From assembly GCF_023516595.1 (NCBI RefSeq), contig NZ_JAMGBG010000011.1, forward strand, positions 186,001 to 250,000: DNA of 64,000 bases. The letters are read 5' to 3'. Position 1 is the stretch's first letter. Each line of letters begins with the position of its first letter. The notes under the pieces are model-generated. The model had not been told where the DNA came from and ran no database searches. It saw nothing but the letters and a program-made list of their open reading frames with translations. Position numbers and translations under genes: made by a program. This stretch comes from Streptomyces neyagawaensis (GTDB taxonomy: Bacteria > Actinomycetota > Actinomycetes > Streptomycetales > Streptomycetaceae). Positions 17,781 through 26,305 of the stretch are shown piece by piece.

Positions 17781-18821
17781 GCCGTGCGGCAGTACCACCG
17801 CGCGGCCGTTGATCCGGCCGGCGTGCAGGCGCTCGTAGGCCGTCGGGGCCTCCTCGAGGGAGAAGGTCTCGACGTGGGAGGAGACGAGGCCCTGTCGGGC
17901 CAGCGCGATGACCTCGACGAGTTCCACACGGCTGCCCCAGTAGGGGAACGTGGCGGACACCTCGAACGGCAGTCCGCCGCCGAAGCCGACCGCCAGCGTG
18001 CCCCCGCCGAGGCCGACCACGGTCACATCGCCCTCGACGGCCACCGACGCGGCGGCGACCGCCAAGGTCGTCGGGGCCCCGACGAAGTCCAGGACCACCT
18101 CCGCCCCCGTCCCCCCGGTGAGTTCCCGGATCCGCCCGGCCGCCGTGTCGTCGGACAGGAGCACCTCATGGGCGCCGACGGACTTGGCCAGCTCCAGCTT
18201 CTCCCCGCTCAGGTCGAGGGCGACCACCCGGGCCGGCGTCAGTGCGCGCAGCAACTGCACGGCGAGATGACCGAGCCCGCCCACGCCGATCACGATCGCG
18301 GTGCTGCCCGGCACGAGCTTCGGCAGCGACTTCACGATCGCGTGATACGGCGTCAGCCCGGCGTCGGTGAGGGGCGCGGCCTGCACCGGGTCGAGCCCGT
18401 CGAGGGCGACCAGGTGGCGGGGTGAGTTCACCAGCATGTACTCGGCCAGGGCACCGGGCGCCCCGAGGCCGGGCGGCAGGATGCCGAGCTCGGCGGCGTA
18501 CGGACAGCAGTTCTCCCTGCCCTGGGCGCACCTGCGGCAGCGACCGCAGCCCCACGGCCCGTACACGGCCACCGCGTCGCCCTCCGCCAGTCCCTCGACT
18601 CCGCTGCCCATCGCGGCGACGGTGCCCACACCCTCGTGCCCGAGTGTCATCGGCAGCGCGTAGGGGAACTGCTCCTCGGGCCAGCCCATGACCGCCAGGT
18701 CGGAGTGGCAGAGTCCCGCCGCCGTGACCTTCACCAGCACCTGGCCGGGGCCGGGTTCCGGTACGGGAACCTCGACGACCTCGGGGGCCTGGCCCACCGT
18801 CCGGTACTGCACTGCCCTCAT
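17778..18821 (-). CDS. zinc-dependent alcohol dehydrogenase
   Basis: A 347-aa medium-chain dehydrogenase, start ATG 18819-18821. Catalytic zinc ligands are in GLCHSD and TLGHEGVG. The structural zinc cluster is intact as CGRCRRCAQGRENC (C-x2-C-x2-C-x7-C). The NAD motif is GVGGLGHLAVQLL. Its start overlaps the permease stop by 4 nt (ATGA), so it is the last gene of the ABC importer operon. That argues it oxidises an alcohol group of the imported substrate. The N-terminus (MRAVQYRTVGQAPEVVEVP) matches actinobacterial NAD-dependent members of broad specificity. Confidence 0.92.
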   Translation of the reverse strand: MRAVQYRTVGQAPEVVEVPVPEPGPGQVLVKVTAAGLCHSDLAVMGWPEEQFPYALPMTLGHEGVGTVAAMGSGVEGLAEGDAVAVYGPWGCGRCRRCAQGRENCCPYAAELGILPPGLGAPGALAEYMLVNSPRHLVALDGLDPVQAAPLTDAGLTPYHAIVKSLPKLVPGSTAIVIGVGGLGHLAVQLLRALTPARVVALDLSGEKLELAKSVGAHEVLLSDDTAAGRIRELTGGTGAEVVLDFVGAPTTLAVAAASVAVEGDVTVVGLGGGTLAVGFGGGLPFEVSATFPYWGSRVELVEVIALARQGLVSSHVETFSLEEAPTAYERLHAGRINGRAVVLPHG

Positions 18822-19951
18822 CCTCGGTTCTCCTCACTGGTGGCGGGTACGGCGGGCCCCTCGGCGGGAGCCTCGGGACGGGCGTGCGGGGGTGCCTTGC
18901 GACGGCGCAGCATCGCGGGCAGGGCGATCCGGCCGCCGGTGAGGACGAGCGCGACGATGAGCACCGAGCCGGTGAACAGGCTCGCGGCCCACGGGGCACT
19001 CGTGGCCAGTCCGAGTCCTGTGATGCCGGTGCCGAGCAGCAGGACCGCGAGCACCGTGCCCCAGGCGTTGAAGCGTCCCGCGCGCAGCTGCGTCGCCCCG
19101 ACGAAGGCCGCGGCGTAGGCGGACAGCAGATACGGGCTGCCCGCCGTCGGCGAACCCGATCCGACGGAGGACGCGAAGACGATCCCGGCGAAACCGGAGA
19201 GCAGCGCGGAGGACACCAGGGTCAGGAAGCGCAGCCGGTCCGTGCGCACCCCTTGCAGCCGTGCCGCGTCGGCGTTGAACCCGGTCGCGTACAGCCGGCG
19301 CCCGGTGGCCGTGTGCTCCAGCAGGAACCAGATGGCCCCTGCGGAGAGCAGCAGGTACAGCACCGGAAGCGTGATCCCGCCCGCGTCGAGCTGGGCGATG
19401 CTCGCGAACGGCTCGGCCAGCAGCCGCACCCCGGTGATGGAACTGTCGTCGGTGACCATGGTGATCAGGGACTGGATCAGCGCACCGGTCGCCAGGGTCG
19501 CGATGAACGAGTCGACGCGCAGGACCACGACCACGATCCCGTTGACGACCCCGACGAGCAGCGCGGCGGCCATCGCCAGCGCGATCGCGGTGAACGGACC
19601 GAGCCCGGCGGAGACCAGGAAGTAGGCGGTCAGCACACTGGTGAGCGACATCGTGTAGGCGACCGAGAGGTCGAAGACACGCGCGGCCAGCGGCGGAACG
19701 ACACTCAGCGCCACCAGCCCGGCGACGGCGTTGCCGTTGAGCACCTGCTTGACCGTGGTGACGGTCGGGAACGTCTCCGGCGCCCAGACGGAGAAGAGCA
19801 CGACGATGACCAGCCACACGTACACGGCGCCGATGTTCCGGAACGACAGGGCGGCCGCAGCCCGCCGTACCGGAGTCCCGGCGGCGGGCACGCCGGTCCG
19901 GTCCGGTGCGGATGGCCGGAGCGCCGTCGTCCGGGTCGGGGTGGATGTCAT
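18818..19951 (-). CDS. ribose-type (CUT2) ABC transporter permease
   Basis: A 377-aa integral membrane protein, start ATG 19949-19951, with about nine hydrophobic segments beginning NIGAVYVWLVIVVLFSVWAP. The RbsC-like region includes GIVVVVLRVDSFIATLATG and a Gly-rich SSVGSGSPTAGSPYLLSAY segment. The C-terminus is a soluble basic/Pro-rich tail. It sits 33 nt downstream of the ATPase gene and overlaps the alcohol dehydrogenase by 4 nt. With the ATPase (19985) and binding protein (21493) it makes a complete importer. CUT2 systems take up pentoses, polyols and some non-sugar compounds, so the substrate cannot be read from this alone. Confidence 0.92.
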   Translation of the reverse strand: MTSTPTRTTALRPSAPDRTGVPAAGTPVRRAAAALSFRNIGAVYVWLVIVVLFSVWAPETFPTVTTVKQVLNGNAVAGLVALSVVPPLAARVFDLSVAYTMSLTSVLTAYFLVSAGLGPFTAIALAMAAALLVGVVNGIVVVVLRVDSFIATLATGALIQSLITMVTDDSSITGVRLLAEPFASIAQLDAGGITLPVLYLLLSAGAIWFLLEHTATGRRLYATGFNADAARLQGVRTDRLRFLTLVSSALLSGFAGIVFASSVGSGSPTAGSPYLLSAYAAAFVGATQLRAGRFNAWGTVLAVLLLGTGITGLGLATSAPWAASLFTGSVLIVALVLTGGRIALPAMLRRRKAPPHARPEAPAEGPAVPATSEENRG

Positions 19952-19984
19952 GTCACTCGTCTCCTTCCCACTCCAGGGCTCATG

Positions 19985-21508
19985 TCAGTCGGTTCCTTCC
20001 ATGGCGTGCACGAGCGCGGGCTCGGTGATCTCGCGGCCGCCGAGCTCCCGTACGATCCGGCCGTCCCGTACCACCAGGACACGGGTGCACAGGGTGAGCA
20101 GGTCCTGTGTGTCGGACGAGGAGACGATGACGCCCATGCCCTCCTCGGTCTGACGCTGTATCAGGTCGTAGAGCTGGAGACGGGTCGCGATGTCGACGCC
20201 CGCCGTCGGTTCGCACAGCGCCAGCACGGGCGGGCTCTGGGCCAGGCAGCGGGCCATGACGACCTTCTGCTGGTTGCCGCCGCTCAACGTGGTGATCCGC
20301 GCCCCGCGCCCCGCCGTACGCACCCCGACCCGCTGGATCCAGTCCTCGGCGAGCGACGACTCGCGACGCCGGTGCAGCCGTCCGCCGCGGGCGCGGAGCC
20401 GGTGAAGGAGGGGGAGAGTGAGGTTCTCGCCGACCGAGAAGTCACCGATCACCCCCTCGCCCGCCCGGTCGGCGGGGACGAGGGGAAGCCCCAGCCCGCC
20501 CGCGTCGCGCGCGTCGGTCCACCGCTCGGCACGCTGCGGCAGCCGCAACCGTCCGCTCACCCGCCCGGCGTGGGCCCCGCACACCGCGTACGGCACGATC
20601 TCGTGGCCGGAGCCGACCAGCCCGGTGATGCCCAGCCGCTCGCCCTCCGCGAGATCGAAGCCGATGCCGCGCAGCGGCCCCGCCCACAGGTCGCGGACCT
20701 CGAGCACCGCCCCGGTGGCGGCGGAACGGGCGGCGGGCCGGTGGTCGGTCGCCATCTCCTCGCCCGCCATGAGGGCCGCCAGCGACCGTGGGGTGAGGTC
20801 GGCGACCGCGCGGGTGGCGATGCGGCGTCCACCGCGGATCACGGTCACCCGGTCGGCGAGCGCGAAGATCTCGTCCATCCGGTGCGACACGTACAGCACA
20901 CTCGCGCCCGCGTCGCGGACCTCCCGCACGATGTCGAAGAGCCGGGCCACCTCGCCGGGCGGCAGCACGGCGGTGGGCTCGTCGAGCACCAGCACCCCGC
21001 GCCGGCCCTCCCAGCCCTGCAACGCGGCGGCGATGGCCACCACCGCGCGCTGGACCGGGGTCGCCGCCGACAGGGGCCGGCGCACGTCGATGCCGAGACC
21101 GAACCGTTCGACCAGCGCGGTCGTCCGCCGCTCCATCTCCGGCCAGCGAATGTTGCCGAGGGCCGTGCGGGCGAAGCCATGGCTGAGGGCGAGGTTGTCG
21201 ACGGCGCTCAACTCGCCGACGAGTCCCAGCTCCTGATGGACGAAGCGGAGCCGGTCGTGCCGGGAAGCCGTGACCTGGCCGAGGTCGAAGGGCTCGCCGT
21301 CGAGTTCGGCCACGGCGCCGGGTTCCGCGTGGTGGTAGCCGGCGAGGATCTTGATCAGGGTGGACTTGCCGGAGCCGTTGGGCCCGATCAGGGCGTGGAT
21401 CTCGCCCGGCCGGACCTCCAGGTCGACGTCCTCCAGTGCCTGGGTTTCGCCGAATCTCTTCGACAGGGCGGCCACCCGGAGCACCGGCCTGGTCAACTCA
21501 GCCCCCAC
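19985..21508 (-). CDS. ribose-type (CUT2) ABC transporter ATP-binding protein, tandem ATPase
   Basis: A 507-aa protein, start at 21508, with two ATPase halves. In the first, Walker A is GPNGSGKST, Walker B VLVLDEPTA and the H-loop YVSHRMDE; its signature is degenerate (SAATPVQRAVV instead of LSGGQ). In the second, the Walker A is replaced by GITGLVGSGHE, while the signature TLSGGNQQKVVMARCL is intact and Walker B is VLALCEPTAGVD. One active and one degenerate site is normal for RbsA/MglA-type proteins. The gene begins 16 nt inside the binding-protein gene, so the two are translationally coupled. Confidence 0.93.
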   Translation of the reverse strand: MGAELTRPVLRVAALSKRFGETQALEDVDLEVRPGEIHALIGPNGSGKSTLIKILAGYHHAEPGAVAELDGEPFDLGQVTASRHDRLRFVHQELGLVGELSAVDNLALSHGFARTALGNIRWPEMERRTTALVERFGLGIDVRRPLSAATPVQRAVVAIAAALQGWEGRRGVLVLDEPTAVLPPGEVARLFDIVREVRDAGASVLYVSHRMDEIFALADRVTVIRGGRRIATRAVADLTPRSLAALMAGEEMATDHRPAARSAATGAVLEVRDLWAGPLRGIGFDLAEGERLGITGLVGSGHEIVPYAVCGAHAGRVSGRLRLPQRAERWTDARDAGGLGLPLVPADRAGEGVIGDFSVGENLTLPLLHRLRARGGRLHRRRESSLAEDWIQRVGVRTAGRGARITTLSGGNQQKVVMARCLAQSPPVLALCEPTAGVDIATRLQLYDLIQRQTEEGMGVIVSSSDTQDLLTLCTRVLVVRDGRIVRELGGREITEPALVHAMEGTD

Positions 21509-22635
21509 AGCGCCTTGAACTGCGCCTGGTAGTCCTCGACGATCGGGAAGTCGCCGTCGGCCGAGGGCAGGTTGTCCTTGGTGACGAGCATGTTGGGCAG
21601 TGCGGCCTTCTGGTCCACGTCCATGGGCTGGCCGGTGAAGTGCCGGGCCAGCGCGTCGGCCTGGAGCCAGGCCGTCTCGTGGGAGTTGAGCGCCATCGCG
21701 CCGTCGGTGAGACCGCTCTGGATGTACTGGTAGTTCTGCGCGTCACCGACGTTGACGACGATGTGCTTGCCGGTGATGCCGGCGGTCTTCAGCGCGGCCG
21801 GCACGCCCACGTTGAGCAGGCCCAGGGAGAAGACGACATGGGTCACCTTCGGGTGCGACCGGAGGTACGACACCACGCGGTCCGGCATGTCCTTGCCCAC
21901 GGCGGTGATCGGCACATCGACGTTGTCCAGCCCGCAACCGTCGCACCACTCCCCGTACTTGGTGGCGAAGGAGTCCTTGACGGGCTTCAGGATCGTGTAC
22001 GCCGGAAGATCGAAGTACACCGTGTTCGCCTTGGCGTCACTGTTCGACACCACCCATGAGGCGAGCATCTCCCCCTGGACGCCGACGTCGTCCGGCCCGT
22101 TCTTGAGCAGGGAGACACCGTCGCCCAGCAGGTCGTCCGCGTTCGACTGGACGACGGGGATCTCGGCGGCCTTCAGCCGGGCCAGCTGCTTGGCGTAGAC
22201 GGCACGCGGAAAGCCCGAGGCGACGACGGCGTCCGGCTTGTCGCGCAGGGCCTGGTCGTAGGCGGCCTGGACGGACTCGGGGGTTCCCTGGGTCGCGATC
22301 TGCTTCACCTTCCAGCCGAGTTCCCCGGCGGCCTCGGTGAAGAAGTCGGCGAGGTCCTTGCACGACTGCACGCCGCAGAGGATGAAGTCGATCCTCTTGC
22401 CCTTGGGGATCTTCTTGCCGACGGGCTCGGTGACGGAGATCGTGGTCGGTCGCTGGGAGTACTTCTCCAGGGCCGCGCGGGCCGCAGCGAGGCCGGGCGA
22501 ACCGGGTGCCGCCGCCTGTGACGTGTCGGCGGCCGGCGTCGAGTCGCTCCCGCAGGCCGCCAGGGTGAGCAGGGCGGTGACGGGCACGAGTGCGGTGAGG
22601 GCGCGGCGGAACGCGCTGCCGGGTGTGGAACTCAT
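21493..22635 (-). CDS. CUT2-type substrate-binding lipoprotein
   Basis: A 380-aa protein. The ATG at 22633-22635 begins a lipoprotein signal peptide with lipobox LTLAACGSDS. A periplasmic-binding fold follows (KGKRIDFILCGVQSCKDLAD, AVVASGFPRAVYAKQLARLK, VTHVVFSLGLLNVG). Unusually it has two close cysteine pairs, CGVQSC and CDGCG, which may form disulfides. It is first in the leftward operon binding protein-ATPase-permease-alcohol dehydrogenase, divergent from the Rieske oxygenase operon across a 440-nt control region. Shared control would link import with oxidation. Confidence 0.9.
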   Translation of the reverse strand: MSSTPGSAFRRALTALVPVTALLTLAACGSDSTPAADTSQAAAPGSPGLAAARAALEKYSQRPTTISVTEPVGKKIPKGKRIDFILCGVQSCKDLADFFTEAAGELGWKVKQIATQGTPESVQAAYDQALRDKPDAVVASGFPRAVYAKQLARLKAAEIPVVQSNADDLLGDGVSLLKNGPDDVGVQGEMLASWVVSNSDAKANTVYFDLPAYTILKPVKDSFATKYGEWCDGCGLDNVDVPITAVGKDMPDRVVSYLRSHPKVTHVVFSLGLLNVGVPAALKTAGITGKHIVVNVGDAQNYQYIQSGLTDGAMALNSHETAWLQADALARHFTGQPMDVDQKAALPNMLVTKDNLPSADGDFPIVEDYQAQFKALWGLS

Positions 22636-22867
22636 CGTCGAGTACTCCCGTGGTGAGGTGCCCGCGCTGCCGGGCCGCGCGTCGCTTGCGCGTGTGCGGC
22701 GACCGGCTCGGGCCGGGCGGATCCGGTGCCGCCCGGACGGGACGGCACGCAGGGGGGTGCTGAGGGGACGAGGGCTGCGTCGATCGCCGGCGTGGGGCAC
22801 GGCGCGGGCCGCCGGAGCGACCCCGCGGCGCGGGGGCCGGGACGGGCGGACGCCGCACCGGCACGAG

Positions 22868-22890
22868 AAACTTTTGAGGCACTACAGCCC
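22868..22890. promoter_or_regulatory. weak regulon motif copy: AAACTT-N11-CAGCCC
   Basis: A 6-11-6 element on the importer side of the divergent region, about 233 nt upstream of the binding-protein gene. The ACT and CAG cores are kept; the outer bases diverge. The right half is identical to that of the copy at 30760. Confidence 0.3.
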
Positions 22891-23035
22891 CAAGTGCGTC
22901 GGAGTGTGGCATGACCGGACGTACTTGGGGAGGGGGCGGTCGAAAAATTCCCGGTGGAGCCGCCGGTGTTCGCGAGTGACCTCGGGTGATGCGGCTCGGT
23001 TCGCCGTCGCGAGTGTTGCTACCGGTCGAGGCTGG

Positions 23036-23058
23036 TAACTACACTCACTCTAAAGTTT
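23036..23058. promoter_or_regulatory. regulon motif copy: TAACTA-N11-AAGTTT
   Basis: A 6-11-6 element 18-40 nt upstream of the Rieske oxygenase start, covering the expected promoter. The ACT-N13-AGT core spacing is the same as in the copies at 35819 and 43462, and the right half closely resembles CAGTTT at 43479. Confidence 0.4.
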
Positions 23059-23075
23059 CTGCCGGAGGAGAGATG

Positions 23076-24482
23076 ATGGACGAAACATCGGAGTCGGTCA
23101 CCGCACGGTGCCCCGGGCCCAGCGTCCAGGACTACCTCGACCAGGACAGCCGGCCCGTTCCCGCCGCCCTGAGGTACGAGAGGAACGACCCCCTCGGCAG
23201 CGAGGACATCGACACCACACGCTTCACCTCCCGCGACTGGGCCGAACGCGAGATGCGGCAGGTGTGGCGCCGCGTCTGGCAGTTCGCCTGTCTGGAGAGC
23301 GAGATCCCCGAAGTCGGCGACCACGAGGTCTACGAGATCGGTGAGGACTCGCTCATCGTCGTGCGCACGGCCCCGGGGGAGATCCGCGCCTTCGTGAACG
23401 CCTGCCTGCACCGCGGCCGCAAACTGCGCACCGGCGGCGGAAACGTCGGCGAGTTCCGCTGCCCGTTCCACGGCTTCGCCTGGAACCTCGACGGCACCAT
23501 GCAGAGCCCGCCGTGCGCCTGGGACTTCCCGCATGTCAGCCCGGAGAAGTTCGCACTGCCCGAGGCCCAGGTGGCGACCTGGCGCGGTTTCGTCTTCATC
23601 AACATGGACCCCTACGCCGAGTCCTTCGACAGCTACCGCGGCACCTTCGACGACTACTACATCTGGCCGCTGGAGAACCGCTACAAGTCGCTGCACATCG
23701 CCAAGGTGCTGCCCTGCAACTGGAAGGTCGCACAGGACGCCTTCATCGAGTCCTTCCACGTGATCGCCACACACCCGCAGATGCTGCCGTGGCTCGCCGA
23801 CGCCAACTCCCAGTACGACGTGATGGCCGACCAGCCCCACTGGAACCGGATGATCAACATCCAGGGCGCCCCCAGCCCGCACGTGGCCGACTCCGTCACG
23901 GAGGAGGACGTCCTGGAGACCTTCTACGACTCACGCGCCTTCTACTCGGCGGCCCAGGGCCGCGACCTGGTGATGGGCGAGGGTGAGGAACTGCCCGCGA
24001 TCCCGCCCGGCGGCACCGCCCGCCAGGTCCTCGCCCAGCGCATGCGCGCACAGCTCGCGGCCACCTCGCACCAGGACTTCTCGCAGACCCCCGACACCGA
24101 ACTCCTGGACGCCATCAACTATCTGCTGTTCCCCAACTTCAACCCGTGGGGCGGCGCCAAGTCCAACATCGTCTACCGGTTCCGGCCCCACGGCCTCGAC
24201 CCGGACTCCTGCATCGCCGAGATCATCTTCATGTCGGCCCCGAAGCGGCCCGGCGAGACCCCCCCTCCGGCCCGCATCCGCTGGGTGCCCGAGGACATGC
24301 TCTTCGCGGACATCCCCGAACTCGGCGTGCTCGGGCCCGTCTTCGACCAGGACTGCGAGAACCTCCCCTACGTCCAGCAGGGACTGAAGACGATGCGCAA
24401 GCCGGGCATCACCCTGGCCAACTACCAGGAGAGCCGCATCCGCCACTTCAACCGGACCCTCGACCACTGGATGGACAAGTGA
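23076..24482 (+). CDS. Rieske non-heme iron oxygenase, alpha subunit
   Basis: A 468-aa protein. Two adjacent ATGs (23073, 23076) follow GGAGGAG; the second has better spacing. Rieske cluster ligands are in NACLHRGRKL and RCPFHGFAW (C-x-H ... C-x2-H). The mononuclear iron site is DAFIESFHVIATHPQ. The substrate domain (IYIWPLENRYKSLHIAKV region and beyond) is of the aromatic/terpenoid/sterol hydroxylase kind, but no substrate is indicated. No beta subunit gene follows, so an alpha-only enzyme is likely. The 2Fe-2S ferredoxin gene overlaps its stop by 4 nt and should be the direct electron donor. Confidence 0.93.
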   Translation: MDETSESVTARCPGPSVQDYLDQDSRPVPAALRYERNDPLGSEDIDTTRFTSRDWAEREMRQVWRRVWQFACLESEIPEVGDHEVYEIGEDSLIVVRTAPGEIRAFVNACLHRGRKLRTGGGNVGEFRCPFHGFAWNLDGTMQSPPCAWDFPHVSPEKFALPEAQVATWRGFVFINMDPYAESFDSYRGTFDDYYIWPLENRYKSLHIAKVLPCNWKVAQDAFIESFHVIATHPQMLPWLADANSQYDVMADQPHWNRMINIQGAPSPHVADSVTEEDVLETFYDSRAFYSAAQGRDLVMGEGEELPAIPPGGTARQVLAQRMRAQLAATSHQDFSQTPDTELLDAINYLLFPNFNPWGGAKSNIVYRFRPHGLDPDSCIAEIIFMSAPKRPGETPPPARIRWVPEDMLFADIPELGVLGPVFDQDCENLPYVQQGLKTMRKPGITLANYQESRIRHFNRTLDHWMDK

Positions 24483-24793
24483 CCCACCGCGTGGCGGTCC
24501 GGCCGTCCGACGTCGAACTCGACGTCCTCGACGGCGAGGACGTGTTCAGCGCCGCCGGGCGGCTCGGCTACCGCTGGCCCACCGTCTGCGGCGGCCGGGG
24601 CACCTGCCGCACCTGCTTCGTCCGGATCGAGGAAGGTGCCGAGAACTGCTCCCCCGTGGACCCGCTGGAGCGCGAGGGCCTCGAAGCCCTGCGCATGCCG
24701 GTGGACGGCCTGACCCGGCTCGCCTGCCGGCTCCGGGTCGAGGGCCCCGTGACCGTGACCAAGCGCGGTGTACGCCGCCGAGTGCAGGAGTGA
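24479..24793 (+). CDS. 2Fe-2S ferredoxin
   Basis: A 104-aa protein. The GTG at 24479 overlaps the oxygenase stop (GTGA). The cluster ligands are CGGRGTCRTC (C-x5-C-x2-C) and a fourth Cys in RLACRLRVEG, in the beta-grasp ferredoxin fold (VAVRPSDVELDVLDGEDVF). The C-x5-C spacing is of the adrenodoxin-like kind and differs from C-x4-C in the reductase at 9612, so the two are not recent copies. It should carry electrons to the Rieske oxygenase just upstream. No dedicated ferredoxin reductase is adjacent; the MDR gene at 25020 is not a flavoprotein. Confidence 0.92.
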   Translation: MTHRVAVRPSDVELDVLDGEDVFSAAGRLGYRWPTVCGGRGTCRTCFVRIEEGAENCSPVDPLEREGLEALRMPVDGLTRLACRLRVEGPVTVTKRGVRRRVQE

Positions 24794-24799
24794 GGGCCC

Positions 24800-25015
24800 A
24801 TGGCCAAGCAAGTGATCCACCCGCTCACCGGGCATGTGTACCGGCTCACCGAGGACGGTCTCGTCGAGGTGACCGACCCGAGGACCGGCAAGCGGGGCGT
24901 GTTCGACTTCCAGGCCCGGTGGCAGTCGGGCGAACTGCGCCACGCCGATCTCCAGATGGCGGGCTGGGTGGGGCGCCTCGCCCGGCGGCGCGGCGCCCCG
25001 CGGCCGGGGGAGTGA
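24800..25015 (+). CDS. small conserved-looking protein of the Rieske operon
   Basis: A 71-aa protein, start ATG 24800, seven nt after the ferredoxin stop and five nt before the next gene. It begins MAKQVIHPLTGHVYRLTEDG and continues with VEVTDPRTGKRGVFDFQARW, then a short basic tail. The first half reads like a compact beta-hairpin pair, and the HPLTGHVY and FDFQARWQSGELRHAD segments look constrained. There are no cysteines, no signal and no membrane segment. The tight operon placement suggests it assists the oxygenase (an assembly or coupling factor), but I do not recognise a family. Confidence 0.75.
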   Translation: MAKQVIHPLTGHVYRLTEDGLVEVTDPRTGKRGVFDFQARWQSGELRHADLQMAGWVGRLARRRGAPRPGE

Positions 25016-25019
25016 CCCG

Positions 25020-26051
25020 GTGACACCCCGGACCACACGCGTGGTCTGTCTGGTGCGCCGGCCCGAGGGGGAACCGGCACCCGGTGACTTCGCCGTCGAG
25101 GAGCGGCCGCTGCCGTCCGTCGGCGAGGGGCAACTCCTCGTCCGCAACCTCTACATGAGCGTCGACCCGTCCATGCGAGGACGGCTGGAGAGCACCGAGA
25201 AGCACTACACCCACAACTTCACCCCCGGCGCACCGCTCGACGGCCGGGCTCTCGGCGTGGTCGAGGAGAGCCGCTGCTCCTCGGTGCCCGTCGGCGCCTA
25301 CGTACGCCACCAACTGGGCTGGCGGGAGCGGGCCGTGCTGGACGCCGTGGACACCGACGGCGCGGACCGCGTCGACCCGCGCCTCGCCCCGCTGCCCACC
25401 TGGCTGGGACTGCTCGGGCAGACCGGCTTCACCGCGTACGTCGGGCTCACCCGGATCGCCGGACTCCGCCCCGGCGACACCGTCCTCGTGTCCGCGGCGG
25501 CCGGGGCCGTCGGCACCGCCGCCGGTCAGTTCGCGCGGCTGCTGGGCGCGGCCCGGGTCGTCGGGACCGCCGGAGGGCCCGACAAGTGCGACCTGCTGGT
25601 GCGAGAGTTCGGCTACGACGCCGCCGCGGACTACCGCGCCGAGCCGGTCCGTGAAGCGCTGGCCCGGCTGGCGCCCGAGGGCATCGACGTCTACTTCGAC
25701 AACGTCGGCGGTGAGCAGCTCGCCGCCGCCCTGCACTCCCTGCGCACCGGGGGCAGGGTCGCCCTGTGCGGCATGATGTCGCAGTTCGGCGGCGAGCGAC
25801 GGTCCGCGGACCTCAACCAGTTGATCCAGGCCGTCCTCAAACGGCTGACCCTGCGCGGCTTCATCGTCCGCGACCACGACGACCTGCGGCCGGAGTTCGA
25901 GCGGCGGGTCGCGTGCTGGCTCGCGGAGGGCCGGATCACCGCGCGTGAGACGGTCGTGGACGGCCTGGAGAACGCCGCCGGCGCCCTGCTGACCCTGCTG
26001 GACGGCGGCAACGTCGGCAAGATGCTGGTGCGGCTCGACGACAGCGACTGA
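25020..26051 (+). CDS. MDR-superfamily NADP-dependent oxidoreductase (PTGR/LTB4DH-like)
   Basis: A 343-aa protein, start GTG 25020, five nt after the small protein. It has the zinc-free medium-chain fold: NLYMSVDPSMRGRLES near the start, the nucleotide motif VSAAAGAVGTAAGQFARLLG, and YFDNVGGEQLAAALHSLRTG. These mark the prostaglandin reductase/2-alkenal reductase subgroup, which reduces alpha,beta-unsaturated ketones with NADPH. In this operon it may reduce an enone formed after oxygenation. Its stop codon lies within the left arm of the long inverted repeat at 26048. Confidence 0.9.
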   Translation: MTPRTTRVVCLVRRPEGEPAPGDFAVEERPLPSVGEGQLLVRNLYMSVDPSMRGRLESTEKHYTHNFTPGAPLDGRALGVVEESRCSSVPVGAYVRHQLGWRERAVLDAVDTDGADRVDPRLAPLPTWLGLLGQTGFTAYVGLTRIAGLRPGDTVLVSAAAGAVGTAAGQFARLLGAARVVGTAGGPDKCDLLVREFGYDAAADYRAEPVREALARLAPEGIDVYFDNVGGEQLAAALHSLRTGGRVALCGMMSQFGGERRSADLNQLIQAVLKRLTLRGFIVRDHDDLRPEFERRVACWLAEGRITARETVVDGLENAAGALLTLLDGGNVGKMLVRLDDSD

Positions 26052-26305
26052 GGGGTCCTCTCCCTATGAGCGTCCGATCAGGGCGCGTGGTCTGGTGCCG
26101 TGCATCGCAAGGCGCCGGAGCGCCCTCGATGGGGGTGCCCCCGCGCGAGCGCAGCCGAGCGTGGGGGAGGAGCCACGTGGGCGTTTCGGCAACGCGGCGA
26201 GGTGCGCCATCGGCGACGCCTCGCCGTTGCACGCCACGGCCGCCGGCCATGCGGTCCGGTGCCAGGCCGCGCGCCCCGGACGGGCATGGTGAAAGGACCC
26301 CTGAG
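26048..26305. repeat. 258-bp long imperfect inverted-repeat element
   Basis: The end arms 26048-26076 and 26277-26305 are complementary at 23 of 29 positions (outer half-site CT-AGGGGTCCT), and pairing continues inward. Nested hairpins lie inside: 26128-26169 (GGGGG...CCCCC type) and 26187-26230 (GCAACGCGGCGAGG against CCTCGCCGTTGC). The element fills the gap between two convergent genes, starts on the stop codon of the MDR gene and contains no supported gene. Its interior resembles the hairpin repeats found between genes in many Streptomyces genomes, and one segment matches the copy at 61811. Confidence 0.7.

Larger units (their letters stand above)
22636..23075. other. 440-bp divergent control region between ABC importer and Rieske operon
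   Basis: No gene is supported here. The right half is AT-richer and holds two matching 9-mers, AGAAACTTT at 22866-22874 and its complement AAAGTTTCT at 23052-23060. Each is turned the same way relative to the operon it precedes, and the two regulon-type sites listed separately overlap them. There is also GCACT-N9-AGTGC around 22879-22897. The left 200 bp is plain GC-rich leader DNA with no structure I would defend. Confidence 0.6.

Noticed and set aside
18884..21532. An 882-codon plus-strand open frame across the ABC permease and ATPase genes
   Set aside because: Its low-complexity Arg/Gln/Gly/Asp-rich sequence has no recognisable domain, while the minus strand encodes clear transporter subunits.
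26048..26305. Insertion sequence or tRNA-associated attachment site
   Set aside because: No transposase or integrase reading frame and no tRNA gene; only the inverted-repeat structure is supported.
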